A stretch of 64,000 nt of DNA from Puccinia triticina (taxonomy: Eukaryota > Basidiomycota > Pucciniomycetes > Pucciniales > Pucciniaceae), in contig NC_070574.1 in the NCBI RefSeq assembly GCF_026914185.1, positions 4,120,501-4,184,500 on the forward strand, read 5' to 3'. Below are positions 51,973-62,995 of this stretch, piece by piece. The stretch's first letter is position 1. Each line of letters starts with the position of its first letter. A model generated the notes under the pieces. The model was not told the DNA's origin, did not search any database, and worked only from the letters and a program-made list of their open reading frames with translations. Made by a program: the position numbers and the translations under genes.

Positions 51973-52863
51973 CCCCTCCCTCAATTTTCATTTCTCCCGC
52001 TATCCTATCTACTCTTCGTCATCTTATTTGTAATATACCTACCTCTCTTTTTGATAAGATGATGGATACAGCAAACCTATTCAAAGATATGGTTTGATGG
52101 ATTCCCAATGTGGTGAAAGTCCAGGATCATACTTTGAGATGTTCATTTGGCCTCCGCAAATGAGGACAGCTTATAATCTGGTATTATTAATCTGAGCTGT
52201 TCACAGAATATGATTACACCATGGATGTTTGCTCAGCACTTGTGTGCAAGTGCCTTCACCCCCCTCTTTGGGAACCCTTTAAGATCTCTTGCAGAACTTG
52301 ACACCAATTTATGCGTAATTTTGGATTGAATTTATGCTCAAGTGTGTCTAAATTGATGCTGAATCTTGTATTAATTCATGTTGGACATGGTTTCATATCA
52401 ACCTGATATCCACCCCAACTGGACTATTTGAGTAATTGTATCTTTTCCAGAACCTGTGTTCAACTGCATTGCAAAGCAATCTCCATTTCTTGGCAGAAAC
52501 CAGATTTTTCTTGATGTAATAATGTATTTTCATTGATCATGTGCTTATTAGTATTGAGTGCCTGTCAGCTGCATTCCAAATGGTCTGCTTTTGGGAATTC
52601 TACCAAATTGTTCATGGGAAACATTTTGGGCCACCTAATCTTGGTGAACCATAAACCATAGGGAGAATGTGTAGGGGTGGTGAGCATGTGCAGGACCAGT
52701 CATATCAACAATCTCATCATTGTCTCATAATCTTTTCATTCTATACAGGTATCATCACAAACCCCATTGTTTAATCCTGGTACTATGTCCTATATTGGTC
52801 CGGCTTGTGCATTGAGCAAAGAAAACAACAAAGAATCTATACTAGCTCACTGTTTTCCCAAAG
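51973..52863. other. UFE1 3' flank, no gene
   Basis: AT-rich, no recognised elements. Confidence 0.3.
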
Positions 52864-53477
52864 GTGAACATACATTCCAGGCATGTGACATGCCGTGCAA
52901 AAAATGTGGGTCATTGCATTGGCCTGAGTAAAGAGCAACTATTGAAATCAAGAGCAACACCGGACTCTTCTAAATGTGTTGTCAAAAGTACAAGGTCAAC
53001 CTGTCTTGCGCTTCAGCGTTGGCACTTGAGTTATGGAGGTGTGGACAAAGCTAAAAATCACAAATATTGTGCCCTTGGGGAACATTCAAGCAAGTTCCCC
53101 AAGCCATTTGCCAAGGAGACTACAATTTTCAAGGGTACTTATACATTGTACAAGAGATGGGACATTGGATTTACTATTCAGAAAGGATCCATATCTCAAT
53201 GCTAGGTATATAGGCCCTCCTGAAGGTTAGGGTACTATAATTCTCAGGGTGATGTACTTCGTTGACTGATTTGAACTTTGTTAACTAATGGTGTTGATTG
53301 TGATGTCTCTAGCTGTGTGGTACTTATTCCAGCTCAAAATTTCAGACCGTCATCCTGCTGTACACACAGAAGATTCTCAAGCAATTTGCTACAAATTGAC
53401 TGAAGACACTTGCAGGAAGGTGGCATTGGGCAAGGCGACTCAAACAATGTTGACACATTTTTTCAAGCTGAACCGGT
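52864..53477. other. Unidentified open frames, not supported as genes
   Basis: The frame 52864-53205 (plus) encodes 113 residues without similarity I know; 53288-53503 is shorter. No start context, introns or domain support. Confidence 0.2.
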
Positions 53478-54266
53478 ATGGCGCTTCTACCTGTGCGCGG
53501 TAGACAGCGGGTTGAGGGGATGGTGCTAAAGCTGCCCTCTTGCGGCGGTCCGGGACCGTATCTTATGAGCGTTGAGAAATCGAGATAAAGAATGGATAGC
53601 AATTGGTGGGGGGATTTTATATGTGAGAAGGAACGAGGGGGTAGGATTACCCTTGGCGAGTGTGGTTGTTTAAGCTCTAGACTGTTCTCTTAAAGGGAAT
53701 TAAAATAGTATCCAGCGGACTCGGAAGCTCAGAAGTCAAGGAACTCAGAAATATCAGGAAGGATCTTCACAATCCGGATCAATAAGCTCTAAAAACGTGA
53801 TGATATCCTTTTCGTCGGGAGCAGAATACCATGCGGATCCTCGGCTGAACTTGGATTCCAGATCCGCGACAGGCTGCGCGACGGGCCCTTGTGCCCGCCG
53901 CGCGCATACAACTTGTGATAAAATGAAAGAAGAAAGGAGACAAAAGAACAAAACAAATACACCAACCCGCCACCTACACTCCTCTCCAACGCGCGCATGA
54001 ATGAAAAGAAACAAAAGAAAGTAACGTGGCAACCAAAACATAAGAAAGAAAAGAAAGAAAAGAGGACAGAATGAATTAAGTAGGGAAGAGAAACAATGAG
54101 ATAACATGAAAGCAACCCAGCAGAAATAAAAGCCACGACCGGTATCCACTGTCTTGATCTTGAAACGCAGAAAGCCAGAGCCTCGAGCTTGAAGGGCCAG
54201 ATCTTGAGAGGGCTTGATGTCTTGAGTTTAGCCTCCTCGAGGGCCTCCACCGTTTTGTTCACCACA
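53478..54266 (-). mobile_element. Solo LTR of a relative of the gypsy element
   Basis: It starts ATGGCGCTTC and ends TTCACCACA on the plus strand, matching the complete LTRs (ATGGAGCTCC...GCCACCACA). Shared landmarks in order: GACAGCGGGTTGAGGGGAT against GGCAGCGCTGGGAGGGGAAA, GCTGCCCTCTTG, a GCCCGCCGCGCGCA block, then A/G-rich tracts and TCTTGAT/TTGAGG. The flanks are CCGGT (53473-53477) and CCGGG (54267-54271). No internal coding remains. Confidence 0.75.
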
Positions 54267-55424
54267 CCGGGAGGGCATTGATCATGGCCTTTTGAACAAT
54301 GCAATTGATTTAGTAGACAGGAATGTGGGAACAATGCAACACAAAGGTGAATTAAGTGCAAACAGTGGAGCCACCTCAGAACTCTAGTACGTCATAAATG
54401 GTTGATTTTATGACACACGACCCAAAGTTTGCCCCCCTTTGCCACCAAAATTTTGAAACCCCTGGGGGTTGCGCTTCATAAATTTGACCATTTATGGTGT
54501 ATAACGTGGCAGCCAAACCGGGCCCAGAGCTTTTGGTATTGGTTTCACCTACTGAACCAATGTTAAAAAGGATTGACACACATTGACATCCTTGCACTAA
54601 TCTACAATATTTTTTGCAGTTGGACTAACTTAATTAACCTAGGAAAGAAAGTAGCTGAAACCTCTTGGCAATCAGTGTTGGGTGCTTGCAAGCCTTCATA
54701 TCTACACCACTGGGTCACTTTGTGTGATAGGTGTTGGATGGTCCAACATTAAATTTACATGATTGGATAAAATTGGTCCAAACAATTGCATGATCAGGAA
54801 TGATTTATCCAGCCAATCCAAAATTTCCATGATTGGAGACCAATGGTCCAACTGATCACCCCTAATGTGGTACTCAAAAATGTGAAAAATAAAAAAAAAT
54901 CTCCTTTACATGTTTACTCATAGAAGGCCTCAAGATAAAATCAATTGGAAACCATAAATTTACTCTACAGCCAAAATAGCCCCTAGTCACCACTGGATCC
55001 CCGGTACATTGGAAGTTACACCCTACATCTAACAGCACCCAGTCAACTACCTGCCACACACCTCAGGCTCAAGTCATCTTTCTTGGCTCCTACTATGCAT
55101 ATAAACAAGCAAAATACACTTACATACTTTCCCCGCACCATTCTATCCCCACTACATATAGTGGTTTAGTTTTATTTGTTATCTGGACTGTATGACATCA
55201 TGCAGCACTTCCCCTGCAGGCCGTGCCTCCTCAACTGATTTTATGTGAAGCTCCCACCTCTCATGGAGTTTTACAAGATCACACTTCCTGCCCACTTAGT
55301 TCAAGCCTTTTGCCCCCTTACTAGCTGGCAGAGATCTTGTTCCCCACATCTCTCCGGCTAGGCAAGCCTTCACCCTTTTCCTTATTCTGACCCCCATCTT
55401 CCTGTTCCCTGGTTGTACATAGTG
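54267..55424. other. Spacer with a CCAATC/TTGG motif patch
   Basis: 54385-54500 has inverted TGGTTGATTTTATG and CATAAATTTGACCATTTATG. 54720-54870 iterates TGATTGGA and TGGTCCAA on both strands. No gene. Confidence 0.35.
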
Positions 55425-56419
55425 ACACCAGGGAAGCTTTGGGGGCACTCCCCAGGGAGTGCCACAGCTTAATTTGGTGTTAGTTTTTGTCTGAACTGGG
55501 GCGGAATTGCTTACAATGTGATGTTAAATTGTTCAATTACTGGGTAAGAACTATAGACCAATCTAATTTGGAGTGATATGTAACTATTCAACATGAACTA
55601 TCATTCAAATATGTTGAATTTATCTTGAAGTAAAGTTCATGTCAATCACGACTTGAGTTTTACATTTGAAAACCAGGTAGCTCTTGCACCTTCAATTTTT
55701 TACATTGGGACAAACTGCCTTCATCAAATATATATCATGCCTGAAACACAATTGCCTAGATTTGGATAAAGAAAATATCAAAAGTGCAAAATTTTTTAGT
55801 ATTTGCACAAGTGCAGGAGAAATTTATGCCGTCTGGGTACATGAGGGTGACACAGTTCATAAATCACTCAGACGCAAATGCTCCTCTGGTCTGAAGAATG
55901 TGTGATTTGTGTCTGATTTGTCACCCTATTGTACGCTTGTACAATAGGGTGACAAATCAGGAACTTTTTATCCCAGAGGGTAATTTGTGACGAGTAAATG
56001 AGGGTAAAATTGAGGAAGATTTATCTGTAACTTCCCTGATGGACTATCAGGGAGACCCTACTGCTCGCGCGTACAATAGGGTGACAAATCCCACACCAAT
56101 CACATTCTGTTTAGGCCACAGCAACAGGTAAATGAGGGTGAAATGGTCCCAACACCATTCAGATTGACATCACTCTCTGGTACAAACAGTGTGTGAGTGG
56201 TGCTTTACACTTTAGTTAAACTTAGTTACAGACACGTGGTCCAGTTGAGTTACTACTGAGTTACAGACGAGTTCCAGCTGAGTTATGGACACTTCATATA
56301 TAGTTGTATATCATATCATGTTTGATTATACATATGATTTAGTAGACATTGCGCCAAGTTATTAAGAAAATTCAGGGTAAGGCACTCCCTGGGGAGTGCC
56401 CCCCAAGCTTCCCTGGTGT
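55425..56419. mobile_element. 995-bp element with ACACCAGGGAAGC ends
   Basis: ACACCAGGGAAGCTTTGGGG plus GCACTCCCCAGGGAGTGCC is inverted at 56380-56419, a terminal repeat of about 39 bp that itself contains a palindrome. The interior holds a perfect hairpin at 55915-55963 (CTGATTTGTCACCCTATTG and inverse around ACGCTTGT) and further AGGGTGACAAATC and AATGAGGGTGA copies. No coding. Confidence 0.75.
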
Positions 56420-56966
56420 GAGAGATCATGTTCTCCACATCTCTCCGGCTAGCCTCTTTTTCCCTCACGTGAATCCCACTTGTGAACTAGACTTGCTCTC
56501 AGAGGCCTCTAGCTCTGGTCTTTGCAATACTGCAACCAAACCAATACTGGGATTGGATAGGCAATACTGTGGATCAGATCAATTTTTGATCCCCATGTTT
56601 TCTGCCATTGGGGATCGGATTGAACAGCCAATCTAATCCAGTGGATTTTATTGGTTGGGCTGATCCAAAAAAAAATTATTTTGTGGATTGGAACACAATA
56701 CGGATCTGATCCAATCCAGCATCAGTGGGATTTGTGCTCAGAAAAATGATTTTTATATTTCATTGTGTGTGTGTTAATTTGTAATCAAACTCATTATATT
56801 TAGTGTGTATAAGGACCTAAGAACTACTCAAGTGTGTAAATATAAGCAGATGAGGAGTAGTCTAGCGTGTACAAGTAAATAAAAAGTTTTTCAGCATGTA
56901 TAAGTAGGAAAATATATCCTTTAAAAGTGGGAAAGGAGTATTAAAAAGGTGGGAATCTTGTGTATT
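56420..56966. other. Spacer with GATCCAAT/ATTGGATC words
   Basis: 56555-56720 iterates GGATTGG, CCAATC and GATCAG on both strands. The remainder is AT-rich and precedes the hAT C-terminus. Confidence 0.35.
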
Positions 56967-57263
56967 TTAGTAAAATTCCTCTTTGTTTGCTTGTTCAGGG
57001 TCTTCAGGGGCTCTCAAGTTCTTGATTTCTTGAATATCTTCAGAGGCGAATGAAATAATGTGTTGAGCTTCCTCAAAATCTCCATCAGGCTCAATTCCCT
57101 GTTGCAGCCACTGATAAAAACTCACGAATCTCTCCATTGTCCTAGAAGCCAATCCACCTTGCCCTTGACCGGATATGTCTGCTGCTGCTGAAAAGCAACG
57201 TTCAACACTTGCAGATCTTGCTGTGCATGCCAGATAGTCTTTGGCAAGCAGAGCCAAAAAAGT

Positions 57264-57345
57264 GTTGAGTTGTCTGTTAGTCTGCTACCATGATGTATCA
57301 CCACAGTATGGAGGGCTGTTGGATCGACCCATGAGCACTACCAAC
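57264..57345. repeat. 82-bp direct repeat, copy 1
   Basis: Begins GTTGAGTTGTCTGTTAGTCT and ends GAGCACTACCAAC. Nearly identical to 59029-59110 (about three differences). Confidence 0.9.
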
Positions 57346-57369
57346 CAACCACCCAGCTGGCAGCCACAA

Positions 57370-57455
57370 GCGTCTGTAGCCTAGTTGGTAAAGGCAGCAC
57401 TCTAGTATATGTCTCAGCATAGCTGAGGTTGTGAGTTCAACTCTCACCAGACACA
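57370..57455 (+). other. tRNA-like sequence (SINE head or class II tRNA relic)
   Basis: GCGTCTG pairs with CAGACAC except one position, followed by A. The D arm GCC-TAGTTGGTAAA-GGC carries the A box TAGCCTAGTTGG, and the T arm GTGAG-TTCAACT-CTCAC carries the B box. CTCAG-CATAG-CTGAG fits a long variable arm as in Ser/Leu tRNAs. The anticodon stem does not pair, so a working tRNA is unlikely. Confidence 0.55.
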
Positions 57456-57584
57456 TCTTCATTTTACAGTCTCTACAAACAGGAAACTCTTGTTGGTGCT
57501 CCTGATCAGGTTGCACAGGCATAAATTTTAGTGAGTGAGATCAACAAAATAACTCAAGGGCAGGAAACTAGACTTTCACTCAAG

Positions 57585-57915
57585 CAAATGTGGGGCGCTA
57601 CGCTAAATTTAGTCTGTAGTTCAGCGCAGTGTAGCGGATCTAAACTAAAAATGACGGGGTTTTCTGTTAGCGGACAGTGATTGTCCGCTACCGCTAACAG
57701 GCACCCCTTGAAACTACAGGGCCTCTATCGCCGCTATCAGCGCTAGCAGTGCTATTCAACCGCTAAAAATGCTGATAGCGCTGTTAGCGCCCGTTAGTGT
57801 AGTGTAGCGGCCCATAGCGGGCGCTACAGCTAAAGGCACTGTGTTAGGAACTGCGCAACACTAAACTAGCGGATAGCGCACTCTATGGATAGTTTAGCGT
57901 AGCGGCTCACTGTTG
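57585..57915. mobile_element. 331-bp TAGCG/CGCTA foldback with 7-bp duplication
   Basis: Ends CAAATGTGGGGCGCTACGCT and inverse (TTTAGCGTAGCGGCTCACTG then TTG). The flanks share ACTCAAG (57578-57584 and 57916-57922). Interior motif as at 41214-41654. Confidence 0.85.
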
Positions 57916-58593
57916 ACTCAAGGCACTTGTCTGCTTTGGAAGAGTGAAGTTTATTCTTCCCTGCAAAATAAGTGGTCAGCTTGTCATTGGCTGGGGCTTC
58001 AACAGTGTTGGGAAAAAATTCAACATCCTCAACCGCTTGTTGATGTTTCTGTTTTGGAACGGATTCTCTAGTGAGTGGAGCAGCTGCCATTATTGAGTGT
58101 GCCTTGGCCGCTGAGTCAAGTTCTAACTTTTGGTCAGTAAATTTGTCTTGCAGAAATGTTTTGACATAGTTGGAGTGTTGTGGAAAACATGCCTGGAACA
58201 TTGATAAGTGATAAGCTGGGTTGAGAGCAGTGGCTAGAATGATTGCATCACATTTTAAGGCCTCTTGCAGGTAAGTCTTGTTTTTCTCCAACATCTTGTT
58301 GAGCATTGATTGGAAGTCAGGTTTGGAGCTCATTAGCATTCTTTTCTTGATGTATTCTTTGATGTAACGGTATTTGGCAAGGATCAGGAACACTGAAGAG
58401 GTTTCACCCTCCATCTTTTTGGTTAGAAAATAAAATTCCTAGGCAAGAAAAAAGATAAGATGAGATGATTGTTTGCTTGTCTGAGTACATTCAAATCATG
58501 GTAATCACTCACCTCAATGATGTCATGAAGTTTACAGATGTACTTTGCGCACTGCGAAAAACTTGCCGTGCACTTCAGGGGGCGTCCACTCAA

Positions 58594-58945
58594 CGTCCTC
58601 AATGACCAGAATCTTCCCGGTCATTGAGAGGAGTAAACAAACCTTGATGACCAGAACGGTCCCGGTCATCAAGAGGAGTAAACAACTCTCAATGACCAGA
58701 ACGGTCCCGGTCATTGAGAGGAGGAAACACACCTCTCAATGACCAAAACGTCCTGCTCATTGAGAGGAGTAAACACAACTCTCAATGACTGGAACAGTCC
58801 TGGTCATCGAGAGGAGTTAACAAACCTCTTGATGACCGGAACAAACCTGGTCATTCAGAGGAGAAACACTCCCTCAATGGCTGGAGCAAACTGTTCAAGG
58901 AGAGGAGTGATAAATGGTTTGCTCCGGTCATTGAGGGGAATGAGA
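58594..58945. repeat. ACCGGT-type array, subfamily with GAACGGTCC centres
   Basis: About seven units of the form CTCAATGACCAGAACGGTCC then CGGTCATTGAGAGGAGTAAACA. The arms match the other arrays but the centre between the ATGACC half-sites is longer. Confidence 0.88.
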
Positions 58946-59028
58946 AGAGTCAAAATGGGGAGAAATTGAGAGGGAGAATCTTGATGGCTTGAAGATCTTG
59001 AATTTGGAATCTTGATGGTTGAGATCTT

Positions 59029-59110
59029 GTTGAGTTGTCTGTTAGTCTGCTACCATGATGTATCACCACGGTATGGCGGGCTGTTGGATTGACCCATGAG
59101 CACTACCAAC
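59029..59110. repeat. 82-bp direct repeat, copy 2
   Basis: See 57264-57345. The two copies bracket the minus-strand hAT middle region and the 58.6-kb array. Confidence 0.9.
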
Positions 59111-59300
59111 AAAGGGTAGTTACGTTACTCTACGTTATCTGACGTTTTTGAGTAACGTAACTATCCCTGTTACGCACTGCGGCCCGTTACGTTAAGAGTA
59201 ACGGGTTGTTTTTATGCTATCCGGGTAGCGTAAAGGGGTCCACTTTGGATTTTTTCCCAAAGTGGGATAAAGTAACTAAGTGTATGGACCTGTAACACAG
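59111..59300. repeat. GTAACG/CGTTAC motif patch
   Basis: Repeated GTTACGTTACTC, GAGTAACGTAAC, CCGTTACGTTAAG and CGGGTAGCGTAA on both strands. Kin of 36.44-36.73 kb. Confidence 0.55.
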
Positions 59301-60743
59301 ATAACGCGTTGGAAGCGGTGATTCACCCCTTGCCTTTGCAAGAATAGCCAAGAAAGGATATTTCTCCTGTATAGAGGCCGGGTGGCCTGGATGAACCGCC
59401 TCTAGGCTTTTTCCAAGTCATTTTCCCTCCCTCCTAGCCAAATCAACCTGTTCCCAGACGTTAAACATCACAAAACCTGTTTGCCATGGATCCAACCAAT
59501 AAACAGCCGCTGGAAGAAGTCAAAGATAACGGTGAGCAAAGTGACCAGTCCCACTCCCAGCTGCGTCGGTCTAGACGTGCCTCCTCGGCATCAATCAGAC
59601 CAAACATGATCCCCACGTCTTCAGACTCTCGAGTACGGGCTGAGAGACCACAATCTCAGAAAAGGCCGCCGGCGCCTTCATTGGAATCAGGAGCTTCAGT
59701 TGTGACCAGCAAAAAATCAAGTAACAAAAAGAAGGCAGCTAAGAAGCCTTGGAAAGTTCCATCCTCCAGCGCTACCGCCACCGGTGTCACCAAGAGGAGG
59801 AGTCTGGCTGCTAAGGATACTCCAAAAAGCAAGAGCAAGATATCTGTTGCGGATAACAGAGTAAGAAACAATGATTTTATACAATATATTCCTGGTGTTG
59901 GAAATTGGATTAATATTAACATGATTTTATCTTTTAATCTATTTTCTTGTTTTGATTTACCAAAATGGAGATCAAGATACTGGTCCTGATGCTGTTACCA
60001 ATGCGGAGGAAGCTTTTGACTACAACCAAGTTTTGGACGACAACTCAGTTGAAATTCAATCTAGAGAAGCAAAAGAAAAGAAGGAAAAGTTTGCCAATGT
60101 GGCCGACTATTTCCACAAACCTTTCTTTAAGGAAGGAGAGGAAGAAAAGGGGGGAGTCCCCGTGAATTACAAGTGTAGATGGTGTCATAAGATATACCGT
60201 GGTCATGGCTTGACGGACGGAAATCTATTGATGCATCGCGATGGATCCAATCAAACGGGAAGGAATGCTAAGGGCTGCCCCAAACCTCACGAGGCCAAGG
60301 CTGCTGGCATGAAATTACCTCCTTCTATTGCCAAGAAGAGGTTGATAGATGCTAAGCAAACCCCAATGAGCACATTACTAACTAAGCCAAATCCTGTTTT
60401 TGTCAATTGTGTATTGAACCAGATCATCGTGATCTGGCAAATAAGGCAAGCATTAGCATGGGGCCGGATGGAAGACCCTTATCTCTGTGCGTCCTTCCGG
60501 TATGCGAACCCCAAGGCACTCCTCTACGGTAAACGATGGGCGGCAGATGAGGCCAAGAAGCTTCATTTAATCCTCAAGAAAAATGTATTTGATGTGCAAA
60601 TACTGGCTTCTACTGTAATAAATACTAGAGGCCAAGGCGGCTTCGCCGCTGCAAATTTAGGAGTTCAGGGAAAATTTATCATCAGCCCCTTTCCCCATTC
60701 TTCTCCACAGGCCAGTAAATGCCCTCTTGAAAGCAAATGTTAA

Positions 60744-61384
60744 ATATGAAATGCATTCATAAACTCCAGAATATGTAAAAGGATAGATACATAAATAAAA
60801 CCCTGAGACCTGTATCAGCATATTATTAAATTTCCTTATCCTATTCCAGTACTGATGGGTCTTTTCATTTCAATTTGAATGGACATCTGCATAGCCTGAG
60901 TAAGTTAGCCTTGTTGCCTGGAACTGGGAGTTGAATTTGGCGTTGAGGTTAAATGGGAATCCTAAAGTACACATGATAAGCTTGATGCCTTCCCATCATT
61001 GAGATCAAAATCATATCTGCTGAACAGATTTGTCATTCCACCAGCTCAAATTTTGACAGTCTCCACTGCTCCATTAGAAAAAGCTTTCAGTTTGCCTAAG
61101 TAGCTGGAGAGTTTGAAAGTCCAATATGGTTGTCACTGAGTCTTATTATAATTTATTCCAACTTTAAAGTCAGATACAAGAAAAAATTTCAAAACAACAA
61201 CCCTTGTTTCCTGAGGGAAAAACAAAATCAGATTGATCACTGGTATTCAAACAGTGGCATCAAGAAGACCAGAAAACAAGAAAAAAATTCAGGCCAAGGA
61301 CAGGCAGGCCAGCTTGATAATTGATTGCTACAATGTGGAGCTAGGAAAGATTTTAACCAGTGAGCAAGGGAGAAGGAATTAAAG
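60744..61384. other. Insertion or intron sequence inside the hAT gene, no gene seen
   Basis: AT-rich sequence between the hAT block ending near 60600 and the array; unrecognised. Confidence 0.3.
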
Positions 61385-62290
61385 AGGTCAAGACAGACTG
61401 GTCATCGAGGGTAATAACACCTCCTCTCGATGACCGACCATCACCGGTCATCGAGAGGAGTAGCACCTCCCCTCGATGACTGGTACACACCGGTCATTGA
61501 GGGGAATCACACCTCTTGATGACCGGTCTGTACCGGTCATCGAGGGGACTCACAGACCGGTCATCAATCACACCTCTCGATGACCGGCGCGGACCGGTCA
61601 TCAGTCACACCTCCCGATGACCGGCACAGACCGGTCATCGAGGGTAATAAGACCCCCTCTCGATGACCGGTCATCACCGGTCATCGAGGGGAGTAACATC
61701 TCCTCTCGATGACCGGTCTGTGCCGGTCACCGAGGGGAGTAGCACCTCCTCTCAATGACCGGCCAGACCGGTCATCAAGGGGAATAACAACTTCTCTGGA
61801 TGACTGGTGTGTACCGGTCATCGAGGGGAGGTGCTACTCCTCTCGATGACCTGTCTTTACCGGCCATCGAGGGGACTCACACCTCCTCGCGTTGACCGGT
61901 ATACACCGGTCATCCAGAGGAGGTGTTATTCCCCTCGATGACCGGTGTGTACCAGTCATCGAGGGGAGGTGCTACTCCTCTCGATGACCGGTGTGTCCCG
62001 GACATCGAGGGGAGGTGCTACTCCTCTCGATGACCGGTGTGTACCAGTCATCGAGGGGAAGTGCTACTCCTCTCGATGACCTGTCTTTACCGGCCATCGA
62101 GGGGACTCACACCTCCTCGCGTTGACCGGTATACACCGGTCATCCAGAGGAGGTGTTATTCCCCTCGATGACCGGTGTGTACCAGTCATCGAGGGGAGGT
62201 GCTACTCCTCTCGATGACCGGTGTGTACCTGACATCGAGGGGAGGTGCTACTCCCTCGATGACCGGCACAGACCGGTCATCAAGGGGAGA
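61385..62290. repeat. Best-preserved ACCGGT array (CTCGATGA arms)
   Basis: About eighteen units such as CTCTCGATGACCGGTGTGTA then CCAGTCATCGAGGGGAGGTGCTACTC. Almost all arms keep CTCGATGA/TCATCGAG, where the other arrays have TTGA or TCAA. A stretch of about 180 bp (near 61.84-62.02 kb) recurs almost unchanged at about 62.05-62.22 kb, showing recent local duplication. Confidence 0.92.
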
Positions 62291-62995
62291 TGTTACTGGT
62301 CACCGATAGGTTTTGGCTTTGGCCGGCGCGTTTCCTGCGTTTTCTGTACATATTGGTGGTGGCGTTTGTTCCATGGCGGTGGCGTTTTTGCCATGGTAGT
62401 GTTGGTCTGCGTTTGCTGTACATATCGGTGGTGGCGTTGGTTCCATGGCGGTGGCTTTTTTGCCATGGCAGTGTTGTTGTGGACGCGGTGGCAAGTCCAA
62501 CTCGAAGCCAGAGGCCTGCGGGCTCGGGTATATAAGACCGCGAGCTGGCCAGTCAGATTCTCCCCCCAGCCGCATCCGTTTTGTCTGTAATTCCAGCTGG
62601 CGGTGCGTCTCACGCTCTCCCGCTGCTGCTTTTGCATTTGCACAGCCTGGGGGGTTAAAGAGCTGGCCCCCACTTAGCAGATTGCCACCGCGCTGCTGGG
62701 GGCCTTCCTTACATACTGTTTGACCCATCCGGTGAGTTGGGCGGCAGTATGGGCCTGGGTGCAGCAGCTTCGGCTGGTGTTGGGCTAGGTTGTGTTTTTT
62801 GCAGAGGCTTTCCTCAGATAGGGGAAGCCTTTTTTGCTTTTGTGTGATTAAAAGATAGGGAAAACCCTTTCTTTGTTGTTTTGTGGATAAAAAATAGGGG
62901 AAACCCTTGAATTTTTTTCCCACAAAACTCTGGTTTTAATAGACTTGGATTTGAATGTGCTTATATAGAAGTTTTCCTTCACACCTTCACACTTG
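62291..62995. repeat. Block shared with 44.4-44.9 kb, inside the hAT gene
   Basis: TATATAAG at 62528 precedes CCAGCTGGCGGTGCGTCTCA, GCATTTGCACAGCC, and AACCCTTGAATTTTTTTCCC..AGACTTGGATTTG. These have counterparts in order at 44.43-44.88 kb. On the minus strand FLFKCEGVKENF and FKSKSI resemble the LINE terminus there (FLIDC, FKSKLI), suggesting a 5'-truncated relative of the LINE. Alternatively a promoter and leader in plus orientation. Confidence 0.45.

Larger units (their letters stand above)
56967..58414 (-). pseudogene. hAT-family transposase relic (minus), interrupted
   Basis: 58414-57923 encodes the region before the dimerisation domain (FLILAKYRYIKEYIKKRM, ATALNPAYHLSMFQACF, DKLTTYFAGKNKLH). 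57262-56967 encodes the hAT C-terminal dimerisation domain (LLAKDYLACTARSASVERCF, SAAADISGQG). About 660 bp between them are insertions: a TAGCG foldback (57585-57915), a tRNA-like sequence (57370-57455) and one copy of an 82-bp repeat (57264-57345). The N-terminal BED finger and catalytic core are missing. Confidence 0.85.

Noticed and set aside
57370..57455. A functional class II tRNA
   Set aside because: A and B boxes and most arms are present but the anticodon stem does not pair.
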